Assembly: GCA_022578965.1 (NCBI GenBank)
Contig: MU400522.1
Location: 1 to 64,000 of the forward strand
Direction of reading: 5' to 3'
Source of the DNA: Xylaria sp. FL1777
Lineage: Eukaryota; Ascomycota; Sordariomycetes; Xylariales; Xylariaceae
DNA length: 64,000 bases
Positions 25,050-36,734 of the stretch are shown here, in pieces. The notes under the pieces are model-generated. The model did not search any database. It had not been told where the DNA came from and saw only the letters and a program-made list of their open reading frames with translations. A program made the translations under genes and the position numbers. Within the stretch, counting starts at the first letter, position 1. The number at the start of each line of letters is the position of its first letter.

Positions 25050-28000
25050 AGTATTAAAAACTAAATAATTTTAACTTTAATATATAAACTACTAGTATTA
25101 TAGCTATTTATTAAAAATTAAACTAAAACAATAAAGCTTTTAATAATTAAAGCTATAATAATTAAGCTATAAAAAATAAAAAAAATATAACAAGTTATAA
25201 AAGCTTTTTAAGTTTATAAAAACTATAGTATAACTTTTAATGCTTTAAACATTTTAAGTGCTAAAAAATATAATAGCTTACTTTATTTTTTTAGCTATTA
25301 TATTATAAAATGCTTTAAAAAGTAATAACTAATAAAAGCTAAAGCAATAGATTTTTTTTTTTTTATTTTTTGTTTTTTTATTAATTGTTTTGTTTTTTAT
25401 TTTTACTAATTATATAAGTTTATATAATTAAGTTATAATATATAAAACTATTTTTTTTTGCTTAAAACTAAGCGCGTTTTTTATAGCTTTTTTTTTATTA
25501 GTTTTATATTTGTTAGTTTTACAATAGTTAATTTATTAGTACTTTTTTTATTATTACGTTAAAAATATAAGTTTTTATTTTATTTTAATGTTTTTTAAAT
25601 AGTTAAGCAGCTTAGTTTTAGTATAAATTATTATTGCTTTTTTTTAAAAATGCATAAAAACAAAAAAAACAAAAGTAAAAACTGCTTATTAGTTTTAATT
25701 ACTTAAGTTTATTTTATTGCATTAATGCTTACATATAAGTTTTTTTACTTTTAATTGCTTTGTTATTTTTATTTAAAACTAAATAGCTTTTTTTACTTTT
25801 AGTTTAAACTATTTAATACTTAATAAAAACTTTAAAACTACTAAAAAATAAAAAATACTATTATTACATTTTAAAAAATTACTAGTTTATATTTTATATG
25901 CTTAAACTATTAATAATAACTTAAAGCTATTATTAAGTAATAATAAACATTTAGTAAAACAGCAAACGTTTAAACAAAATTTAAAGCAAGCTTAGTAAAA
26001 ATAAAACTTTATTACAAAAAATTAAGTAAGATTATTTAATTATATAAAGCTAAAAAAATAAAAACTAAAAAAAAAACAAAAGAAGATTTAATAATTTAAT
26101 ATTAATAATTTTTATTTTATATATTTTTGATTTTTTTGTTGCAAAAGTTTTATATATTTGTTTTTATAAATATTATAACTTAACTTTTTATATAATAACT
26201 ATTTTTTTTTTATTTATTACGCTTAAAAAAAAATTTATAAGCTATATAATAAAGAAAAATAATTGCAAATTATATTAAAAAAAACATTGCTATATAAGTA
26301 AATTGTTTAATTTTTTTATTTTATTTTACTTTATATAACTTATTTAATTTATTTTTTTAGCTATTTTTTTAAACATTTAAGCGTTATGTTAATTTTTTAA
26401 GTAATACTAAATTATTGCTTATTAATATTACTTTTAATAAGCTAAGCAATAAAATTAGCTTAAAAAAAACGCTTTAATTTATGTTTTAATTTAATTTTTT
26501 TTTTAATTAAGCAAATAAGGGTATTTTTAGTTAAAACTATTTGTTTTTTAAAGTTTTTAAGCATAAGATTTTTTTTAATTACTGCAGTTATTATATTAGC
26601 TTTAAAATATTTAGTTATATTGCTTTTAAACTTATAAAATAAACAGTTTTATAACTAAATAATAAATATATAGTTAGTATATATATTAAACCTTTATTTT
26701 AAAATAGTATAGCAAAAAAAAAAAAAATAAAGCTTTATATATTTTTTGCTTTTAGTTATTATTAATAACTATTTATAATACTTATAAAATATAGCATTTT
26801 ATATTTTAAATAGCTATATAAATATAGCTATAAGTTAATAAAAGTTATAAAAGATTTAATATATATATTTGTTTTAAGAACTATTTTTAGTTGTTTTTAT
26901 ATATAATAAGCAAAATTTTAAATATTTTTATTTTTTTATTTAGCTAAAGCTAGCTTAAATATGTTAATTTATATAGCATATATAAAAAAAATTATAACTA
27001 ACTTTTTATTAAATATATTTGCTGCTAGTATTACTATTAAGAATTTTAATTTATAAATAGCTTAGTGTTTAATTATATAAAACAAAAGAAATTAGCTAAA
27101 TAAAAAAAACAAAATTTAAAAAAAAAAAAAGCATATATATTTTACTATTTATTAGTAAACTTAACTTTTTAAATATTATAAATATAATTATTTATTAGTT
27201 AAGTAATATTAATTTTTTAAATATTTATTAATTATTATAATGCTTTTTAATTGTTTAAAATTTTATTAATAATGTAAAAATTGTTTTTTAAATGTTTAGT
27301 TAAGCAAGCATTAATTATATTACTTAAAAACAAAAACTTTATAATAAAGGCATAATTTAAGTGATTTAAAAACTTAAGTACTAAAAAAAAAAATTGCAAA
27401 GAAAATTTAAGCTTTAAAACTACTTAAAAAAAAACAAATTAAAAAAAAAAACAAGCTTTTTTTTTATACTTATTAAAGCTTAAGTTATTTATTTTATTAT
27501 TAATAGCAATAAATGTTTAAAAAAAATAAGTTATAAATATATTAAAAAAAAGTTAAAAAGTAATTATTTAGCTAATTAAAACTACTTTATTTGCTTATTT
27601 TTTAATTAATATTAGTATAAACATATAAAAAATAATTATTATAAAAGCATTTAACAATTAATAATTTATTTTAGCAATAAAATAATTAATTAATAAATTA
27701 AAAATAATGTAATAAGTTTATAAAAAAAAAGTGCATTAGTTTAAAAATATATATTTTAGCTTTTTTTTTATTATATTTGCTTTATTAAATTTTTTATTTA
27801 TATTTAATTTTGCTATTTTATTTATTTAATAAGTTTTAACTTTTTACATTTAATATAAATGTTTTTAGTATTTATATTTAAAAGATTTTATAATTATTAA
27901 AAAGTAATAATTTAAATTAACAATTAAAAATATTAAACTATATAAAGCAAGCAATACTAATATTAATACTTATATTTTATACTTTTTATATTATTTGCTT

Positions 28001-28270
28001 TTATATTTTTAATTTATATTAAAATTTTTAATTTGCTTATATTTTTTATTAAATTGCAAAACATAACAAAAGCATATATACGCTTAAATATTATTAAAAA
28101 TTGCTTTTATTATATATATATGCTTTTAATTATTATATTTTTTATTCTTAAAAAAGTTATTAATATTATAAATTAACTAAAAATAAAAGCATTTTTTTTT
28201 AAAAGTTTTATAAAGCTAATATTTAATACTAAGGCATATAAGCAACTAGTATAAAAAATAGCAAACTTTA
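25050..28270. other. Giant gypsy, region downstream of pol without visible coding
   Basis: 3.2 kb of very AT-rich sequence between the integrase remnant and the downstream reading frame. I see no conserved protein motif on either strand and no internal LTR pair. It includes the empty site for gypsy-1 (26829-26833). The plus strand alternates between T-rich and A-rich blocks, unlike the A-rich pol part, which may mean it was never coding. Confidence 0.5.
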
Positions 28271-28279
28271 AAAAAAAAA

Positions 28280-30700
28280 CAAAAAGAAAAAAAAATAAGC
28301 ATATATATATAGACTTAATTGCTAATTATAAAGAGCTTTTTTTTAAAAACTAACGGCTTTTTAAAAACAGCTTTAAAAAAAAGCTAGTAATTATTAAAAA
28401 TTTAAAGTACAAAAAATATTTAGCTTGCTAGCTTTTTTTATAGATTAAAAAACTAAATATAAAAAATATTTAGCTAAAAAACATACTGCTTTTTTTAGTT
28501 AATATTTTTTTAAAGTCTATTTTAAAGTTTTATTTTATATAAAAAAAAATAACCTTTATAAAAAGTTTGTTTTTTAAAAACCTAAAAAAAAAAAAAAAAG
28601 TAGTACTAAAAAAGCACTTTAGTTATATATTTTTTAAAAATAACAAAACTTGTTAAAACTTATTTTTAAACTTAGTTTAATAAATATAAAAAAAAGCAAT
28701 ATATTTAATATATAAAAGATATTATAATAAAAAAGCGTTAAAATATTAGTAGTTTATATTACATATAATCTTAATAAAAGTTTTTTATACTTTTAACTTA
28801 TTACTTAATAAAAAAGCGCTTAATTTTTAAAAAAGGGCTTTTATAGTATACTTTGCTATATAAAACTGCTTAATAAACGTAAATAAAATGCTATTTTATA
28901 TGCTTAAACTAAAAATTAAATATTTAAGGGCATTTTTATAAGCTGCAAACTAAATATTAAGATTTATAGCTATAAAAAGTTTTATAATATTAATATAGTA
29001 TTTATTTAAGATTAAAAAACACTACAAAAATAATAATTTTTATTTTAATAAGTTTAACGTTATGTTTATAAAAAATTTAATAGTTTTAGCAATAAAGCTA
29101 AAACTATATAAAAAATAAAAACTTGTAATACAAAAACTAAATATTTAGCAGTTATTATTTATAAAATCCTTAAAAAAACTACTATTAAAAAAAGCTTTAA
29201 ATAATTATTAAAAAAATAATAATATAAAACATTTTAATAAACTAAAGCTTTATAATAAACAAAAGCTAGCTTATTGTTTTTTGCTAAGTAAAGTTTTAAA
29301 AATAATATATAAAAATAATAAAAAGCAATAGTTAAAAACTTTTTTTTTAAAATAATAAATAGCTGCTAAAAAAACCTACTAATATAAATAAAAGTATTTA
29401 AATTATTAAAAAAAGCTTGCTATTTATAGCTACTATAAAAACTTTTATAAAGTAAACATTACAAAATAAAAAATTAAAGCTGTTTATATTACAAATGTTT
29501 TTATAAAGCTAAACGCTAAAAAATAGCTAAATAAACATAAAATAAAAGCTTTATTAAACGTATTGCTTTAGCTATATATAAATAAAAAAGCTAAAGCTTT
29601 AAAAATAAGTATTAAACTTAAATATAGCTAATTTATAAAAGATTTTTTTATAAACTAACAAAACATAAAGTAAGCTATAATAATTGCTATAACTCTTTAA
29701 ATAAAATATCTTATAATAAAATATTACTTAAATAATTATTAAATTATTATTTTTATTAATACTATTTTAAAAGTAGCATATATTTTAAACTTTAAACATG
29801 CTATTAATAAAAATAACAAATAAATTGTTTAAAAATTATAAAAGTATTAAATAATAAAGCACTTTAATATAAAAGTTATATTAAGCTATTTTATATTTTT
29901 TTGCTTTTGTTAGCATAATAACTATATATGCAAGTTTATTAAAGCTTTATATTTATATTATATGTTTTATAACTTAATAAGCTAGTATTTAAAAAAAAGT
30001 ATTAATAATTAAGAAAATTATAAATAGCTTATTTAATTTTTAAAAGCGAACTTTAAAGAGTACTTTAGCTTTAAGTTGCAAAAAGATCTATATTTATTGC
30101 TTTTAATAAGCGTTAAGCTTTATTATTTTTTAAAAAAACTAAAAGCAACTTTTTTTAGATTTAATAAGTTAGCTTTTTTATTATTAAGCGCTAAAAATAC
30201 ATAAAGTAAAAAAAAGATGCTAAAAAAAAAACTAAAAGTTAATTGTTTTATTTTTTTAGTGCTTTTTATTTTAAAGCGCAAAAAGAGTTTTTAGCAAAAA
30301 AAACTAATAATTATACTAAAAAAGTTATATTATAAGCAATATAAAAATGTTTTAATAGTACAAAGTTATTTTACTATAAAAACCTTTATAAATATCTTTT
30401 TTCTTAAGTATAATAAGCTAAGTATAAGATTTAGCTAGGCTTAATAGTTTAAAAAAAAAAAAGTATAAACTTTTTATAAGCACTTTTATAAAAAAAACAC
30501 TAAATACTTTTAAAAGCTTTTACTTATATATTTAAATATGTAAAAAAGCTAAAACTAGTTTTAATAAAGCTATAATGCTTTTATAAGCGCTAAAGCTTAA
30601 GCTACTCTTAAACATAGCAAAAAAAATAAAAGAAAACTTATAGAACTAAATAAGCAAAAGAAAATAATATTAACTTTGTTTAAAAAACGCTAATAAAAAT
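28280..30700 (+). pseudogene. Long decayed reading frame 3' of pol in the giant gypsy, unknown product
   Basis: From about 28285 to about 30400 a single plus-strand frame (codons starting at 28312, 29641, 29929 and so on) is broken only by TAA/TAG codons of the kind RIP makes from Gln, Arg or Trp codons, with long open runs such as KDLYLLLLISVKLYYFLKK at about 30080-30135. This is what a RIP-mutated reading frame of about 700-800 codons looks like. I do not recognise a reverse transcriptase, integrase, protease, envelope-like transmembrane pattern or any other family. It ends close to the 3' LTR. It could be an accessory gene of the element, a captured host gene or an old passenger element. 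Frame continuity was followed by eye. Confidence 0.5.
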
Positions 30701-30765
30701 AAAGAACTATATAATTATAAGTATTAAAATAAACTAAAAGCAGCTATATTTTAATAAAGGAAAAT

Positions 30766-31070
30766 TAAAATAAAGTAAAGTAGCTAAATAAGCTAACTAG
30801 CTAATTAAAGTAAGTTTAAGCTAAATTATATAGTAAAAATAAAAGTATAAATATTGCGCTAAATTTTAAAGTATAAACTTAATAATAACATACAACAAAA
30901 TAAAAATTAGCTATAGTTGCTTTATTTTGTATTATTAAATAGCTCTTTAATTAATCGTTTAATTTTCTAATTTATATATAGCCTAATTGCTTAAATGCGT
31001 AAGTTATAACTTATTTCTTTGCAATTAAAGTAGTATAGTAAATTTTGCGTAATTGCACTGCTTTATTTTA
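30766..31070 (+). repeat. Giant gypsy 3' LTR (copy B)
   Basis: 305 bp direct repeat of 16043-16347, followed directly by ATAT and then by outer-copy sequence. Confidence 0.92.
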
Positions 31071-34000
31071 ATATAAAGTTTTAATTAGTTATAATAAAGC
31101 TATTATTTAGCTTGCTGTTTATTAAGTTATTTTTTTTAATATTGCAGGCTTTTATTAGTTTTATTTTATAAAGCATACTAGTTTAATTATTAATTTTTTT
31201 ATTTAAAAATTAGTTTAGCTACTTGTTATTTAGCTAATAAAGTTTTTTTTCTTTTTAACTTTTTTGTTTGCTTTTTATTTTAGCATTTAAATCTTTATTA
31301 TTTAAAATAAAGTTTTTTTTCTGCAGTTAATAATAAGCTTTTTGCTTAAGCAGTTTATTATTACTTAAAACAAAGTTATATATTTACTTTATTGCAGCAT
31401 TAAAAATTTTCTTTTTATTTTTGCTAATTTTTACAATTTTAAAAGAAACTTTTATGCATTTAAAGCTTGCAAGAAATTTTAGTTCTTTTAAGCACTATTT
31501 AAAGTTTTAATATATAATGTTTTTTTTTTTTAATTTATAAGTAAAGCTACATTTATAAACATAGTAATTATTTATGCTATATTTTTAATAAATAGTTCTT
31601 TTTGCTAAATAAAAATTGTTTAACTTTACTTATTATAAAAAATTAAACAATTATTTGTTTTATTTTTGTTTTTTAAAGTTATATTTACTTTTTTGTAAAT
31701 ATTTAAAAGTTATAGCATTAATGCTAAACATTTGCTTTTTTAATAAGTTTATGTTAATTTTATAATATTATAGTGCTTATAATTTTTAATTAACTAGCTA
31801 AACATACTAATTTTGCAGTTTTTTTAGCATTTTTTTTAGTTCTTTTTTTATAATTGCTACATTTTTTTATTTTAATTTTAACTGCTATATTTGCTTAGTA
31901 ATATTGTTTATATTTTAATTATAAACAAAATATTAAGCTAATTTTACTTGCTATTTTTTAATAATAACTATTTTAGTAGCTAATATAATTATATTAATAG
32001 TTAGCTTAATAGTATTAATAGCAATATATAAAAGCTTATTAAAATTATAATTATATAAATAATTAACTTTTTTTTATGCTTTGTATGCTTTTTTTGTTTT
32101 TTTAAAGTAAAAATTTAGCTTAAATTTTCTATTAATTTAGTTGTTTAATATTTTATAAAAGTTTTTATAAAACATTTCGTTTAAATTATTATATAATTTT
32201 TTAAAAAACTTTATTATTTTATTAATAGTATTTTAATTTAGTTTTTTAAGCAAACTTTAAATAAATTAAAAATTAAAGTAGTAATTTTTTTAAGCCTTAA
32301 TATTTTTAGCATATATTTAATGCTAAAAAAAGTAAGTTTTAAAATTAATAAAATGTATAGCTTTTAAGCAAACTTTAAAATTTTATAATATAATAATAGT
32401 AAACTTATTTTGCTTAAAGTTTTAAAGCTTAAACTTTTGCTTAAGCAGTTTATAAGCTTTAATTTATAACAAATAATTCTTTAGTATTATTTTTATTATT
32501 TTTTTTGTTTAAAAAGTATTATAATAAACAAAAACTTATTTAATTTTATTAATGTTTTTAAAATGCTTTATATAAAAAAAAGCATTTAAATCGTTTAGCT
32601 ATTTGCTTACTTTTAATTTATTAAACAATAAATGTTAGTTTAACTTTAAGTTAAAAAGCATAAATAATAGCTTAATTTTAGCATTATGTTTATTATTAAA
32701 ATAGCTTAAACTAAATAAAGTTGCTTTAATACTTTCTAAAAATAATAAGCTAGTTATTTTTATTTTTTTGTTTATAAGTAGTTTTAATGTTTTTTATATA
32801 TTAAAGTAAAAAAATCTAACGATTTTTTATAATTAAATTACTTAACTAAGCTATAGTTTTTAGATTTTTAAGCTATATAATAAATCAAAATAAAGTTTAT
32901 ATAAAAATAACAAAAAAAATAAACTGTAAAAAATAATAAAAGTAAGCTATAAAAAATAATAAAAGTAAGCTAAATAAAAATATAAGTTTAAAAAAAAAAA
33001 AGTATAAAATGCTAAAGGTTTTTAAGTATTCTAAGTATTTAAGTTTTTTTGTGCTATTTTTTTAAACTTTTTTTTTAAAAAACCTAACGATTTTTTTTGT
33101 TTACATTTATAAAAACTGCTAGCTTGTTTTTTATAGCTTTTTAAGTCCTTTTTTAAATGCTTTTATATTTTTGTTTTTTATGCGCTTTTATTTTTTTGTA
33201 TGCTTTATAACGTTTAGTTTTTTTGTTTTTTAGTTTAGCTTGCTTTGCTTTACGTAAGTTTTATTAAGCAAGCTTTATTTTTTTATAGCTTTTTACTTAT
33301 AAAAGTAATATGCTTTTTTTTTTTTAAGGCCTTTTTATTTAATAATAAGTGCTATAAAAAAGCAATAGCTATATTTTACATAAAGTTTTTAAGCAATAGC
33401 TAGCTTATACTTAAAAAACCTTATTTTTTATTTCTTAATAAAAAACTATATTAACTTAAAAAACAAAGTATATTTTTAATTATTAATAGCTTTATATATT
33501 AATATATAAACTTAAATTTATTTAATATAAATAAGCGTTAAATTTGCTTATATTATAGCTTTTAAAAGTTTTAGTAATTTTTATTTTCTTTTAGGCTTGT
33601 TTTTTGTTTTTTTTTGCTTATATAAAAGCAATTATGCTTTTTTTTTTATAAAGCACTAGCTTTTTAGCAAAAATTCTTTTTTTTTAGCCTTTTAAGAGTT
33701 TTTAATAAACAGTTTTTTAGCTGCACTATTTTAAAAATTATGCTAGCATTTTAATACTTAATTATTGTTTTACTAAAAAAAATAAAAGCGCTTTATAAAC
33801 TAAACTAAAAAAAACAGTTTAATATTTTTATATGTTTGTTTTAAGCTTTAATAATTAAAAGCTATTAGCTTAAACATTTATTGCTAATTATAATTAAACT
33901 ACTTATATTAAGCAAGCTTTACTTATTGCTAACTAAAGCAGCTAAATATAATATATTATATTTTGCTTATAAAAATTATAGCAATTAATAAATAAATAAA

Positions 34001-34095
34001 TTAAACATATAAGTTAGCAATAATAAATTGCTTATTTATTAGTTTTATAGTATTATTTATAGTAAATAAAAAATTAGCTTTACTAAAAACACTAA
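31071..34095 (-). mobile_element. Outer giant gypsy copy, 5' internal fragment
   Basis: Reverse complement of 16348-19423 of the inner copy: the 23 bp tandem array, the basic stretch and the sequence next to the LTR all reappear in inverted order. It joins the LTR at 34096-34399 and is cut at 31071 by the inner element. Together with 8634-16042 and 1-884 it makes one minus-strand element split by two insertions. No intact coding sequence remains. Confidence 0.9.
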
Positions 34096-34399
34096 TAAAA
34101 TAAAGCAATATAATCGCGCAAAATCTATTATATTACTTTAATTGTAAAAAGATAAGTTATAACTTACGCATTTAAGCAATTAAGCTATATATAAATTAAA
34201 AAATTAAACAATTAATTAAAGGGCTATTTAACAATACAAATAAAACAACTATAGCTAATTTCCATTTTGTTGTGCATTATTATTAAGTTTATACTTCGAA
34301 ATCTAACGCAATACCTATACTTTTATTCCTACCATATGACTTAGCCCAGACTTACTCCAACTAGCTAATCAGCTCATTCAGCCACTTTACTCTACTTCA
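34096..34399 (-). repeat. Giant gypsy LTR of the outer copy (copy C), partly unmutated
   Basis: About 304 bp, inverted relative to copies A and B. Its minus strand starts TGAAGTAGAG at 34399. The outermost 85 bp or so (about 34315-34399) keeps normal base composition, while the inner part is as AT-rich as the other copies, so the RIP boundary falls inside the repeat. This copy shows the ancestral sequence of the LTR start best. Confidence 0.9.
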
Positions 34400-35900
34400 A
34401 TATTAAGGATCTACAACTAAGAGAGGCTTTAAAATGCGGATGTGTTTGGGGATATAGTGACGTTTACCTTATGGGAGTAGTTATAGTGGCCTTTACATGT
34501 TGTTAATTTAGTTCGTAACTTCCTTAACATACATGAACTAAAAGGACCCAGAATTAGTATTGACAACATTGATATCTTCCACTTAGGATATATAACACCT
34601 ATTTAGACCGCGGAAAAGGTTCTTTAGAGGCACACACTCGCACGCATTCTGTCACGGGAGTTTATCCCAGAGTGAATAAACCGGCTAGTTAGCCATTAGG
34701 TAGTAAACAAATAGTAAGTAAGTAAGTAGGTCTAGTAGTACGGTTAATTAGTTCCTGGACCTTCCCAAATATCTAGGGAAACGGTCCATATATATATATA
34801 TATATGCAGACACTTTAAAACTGCAAGTCCTTGCTGTGATGTTGTGAAGTCACTCGGTTTGTATATATTCTTATGTTCTACACCTAATATTGCATCTCCT
34901 ATTATGCTAGTTATTAATCCCTTTGCCATTGTTGTTTTGAGGCTCCGGTAGCGGTAGGAGCATCGACTAATGCTACTGTTAACTTTAATAGCTTGATATT
35001 GAAGGTAAAACTGTTACTGTAGAATATCAATGAGGTTAATTCAGAGAAAAAAAGACGTGGTAGATCGAGTTTCTTATTTCATTTGAGTATGTTCTTGTAC
35101 GTTTCTTTTATTTTCTAAACAGTAAAAAAGTGTCGTAGGTCTTTATATGTGCTAGTTGACATCCTGTAGTGTTTAGATCAGCGATTAAGCAAGTTACGCA
35201 TATTATAAGGATCAAGGGTAGATAGATCTTTTGAAATTATTCCTTCCAGATAAAATGTCTCGAGGAATGTTATATATTGCTTAGCGAACTCTTTCACTAG
35301 GCCACCGAGCAGATTTTCTCGTCTTTGGCTGCTTTAGATAGTGACGAGCTTCGTCTCGTTATATCATAGATGATTTCCTTACTTAGACAGGGGTGGCCGA
35401 AAACGATCTCGGTATGTCTTACCTTTACCGCAGGTTCGCCACCACGACTCAATGGATAGCTGCAGCAGCTCAGGAACTAAGAAAAGAAAAGAAATCCAAG
35501 GCCTCGATAAAAATATCATTCGTGCTGACCTGGCAGCAACCAGGGCATCTTTTAAACTCTAAACTCAGATTCATATGACTACCTCCTTTTGATAGATTTA
35601 CATATAGTGTTGCTTTATGCAGTTTTAGTTGCCGCTGAAGCTGTATACCATTTATGACTACGTTCTCTGCTAGTTACGAGTCCTTATGACAGCACCTCCT
35701 ACAGGGTAGATGAGGCTCAAGACTTCGTATATTGTAGGAAGAGAGCTCATTATGCTAGATAGAGAGACCTCTTTATATTTATAATCATTCGGTTCGATAG
35801 GTGCGTCCGTGGGGTATGCGAATCTAGCTCTGATATACTATCCAGCTGATATAGTGGCATCTATATAAGCCTAGCGGCCTGTGAAGGTTGGATCCACTCC
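34400..35900. other. Island start, no gene recognised
   Basis: Base composition becomes normal immediately after the LTR. I see short open stretches (for example a 61-codon one on the minus strand at 34744-34929, starting MAKGLITSIIGDAILGVEH) but none with a recognisable family. There is a short TA microsatellite at about 34788-34804. The sequence has many stops in all frames and reads as decayed or intergenic DNA. Confidence 0.5.
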
Positions 35901-35925
35901 TCGCTGAGCGAGTCGTTTGCTCAGG

Positions 35926-36340
35926 TTAGTAGGAGTAATGACACGGCGTTCTTTGTGGGGGACGACTTGACACTTTGCCCTCTTTTAGCTGGATCCTTTT
36001 CGAAAGGTTGACATTTATTGGTAAGGACGATAATCTTCTCGGTGCCGATTGAGAAGAAGGCTCGGCGACAAAATTGACGAGTTTATATATCGAAGGATTG
36101 AAGGAAGGGGCTTCGGAAGAATCTTCGGGATGGTTTTGATCGACACCTCGCACGACACTGGGTAGGCCTTGTATGGTTAAGTGAGCGCTCGATCGCTCGC
36201 TCGGGCTCGGCTCGGCTGGCCTTTTCTTCGTGGGCTCGATCTAGACGAGTGACGACATATACTGGTCGAAGGTAGCGGCGGAGGTGACGATAGGGGCGAC
36301 GACACCCTGGGTCTGGGTGACTGTGATGGTAACTTCGCGA
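35926..36340 (-). pseudogene. Possible decayed coding fragment next to the rse1 fragment
   Basis: On the minus strand a frame runs from about 36340 (VTITVTQTQGVVAPIVTSA) through one TAG and on to a stop at 35926, about 130 codons with a low-complexity Ser/Pro-rich middle. It would diverge from the rse1 fragment with about 400 bp between them, so it may be the duplicated neighbour of that gene. I do not recognise the family, and chance cannot be excluded. Confidence 0.3.
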
Positions 36341-36734
36341 AGGCTAGAGTACAATCTGCACATACACTCTAGGTAGAATCTCTAGGTGCTCGCATTCCCT
36401 CAAACTCTACCATCACAACCCTCGCGATGCTACAATTGCAGCGCGCCACGTTTGGTAACGCGACGAGGGTCGATGTCTTTTGCACCGCCACTTAGGTCGG
36501 AGAATTGCCAAGCTAATAGCGGGCAAGTCACCCCTGCTTACGCCTAGCCACAGCAGTGGAGGCACGAAGTCATAAAAACTAAACCAACCGCTATAACTCT
36601 ATCAGCTTCGCATAACATGTCCACGGTCAAGACATCAACGTTCAAGTCCATTTGAAAATTATCAAAGTCAATTTTTCTGCCAGAATAATACGAGAGCCCT
36701 ATTGGTTCACAGCTTTCTCATATTCTGAATCAAA

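Larger units (their letters stand above)
16043..31070 (+). mobile_element. Giant gypsy, inner full-length copy (15.0 kb, RIP-decayed)
   Basis: The element is bounded by two direct repeats of 305 bp (16043-16347, 30766-31070) and a 4 bp flanking duplication ATAT (16039-16042, 31071-31074). The undisturbed target site exists within the element itself at 19420-19423, so the element inserted into a second, oppositely oriented copy of its own family. The pol remnant on the plus strand (22400-25040) is Ty3/gypsy of the type common in fungi with an opus-like RNase H and integrase end. At 15 kb it is roughly twice the usual gypsy size: about 6 kb precede pol and about 5.7 kb follow it, including a long decayed reading frame at 28280-30700. 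A shared older insertion inside the family cannot be excluded. Confidence 0.88.

Noticed and set aside
1..27720. Simple large palindrome or inverted duplication
   Set aside because: The centre shifts at 16043/31070, and LTR pairs with short flanking duplications explain the structure better as nested insertions.
16043..31070. Possible Starship or Maverick-type giant DNA transposon
   Set aside because: Terminal repeats are direct, and RT, RNase H and integrase remnants of gypsy type are readable; no captain tyrosine recombinase or DNA polymerase was recognised.
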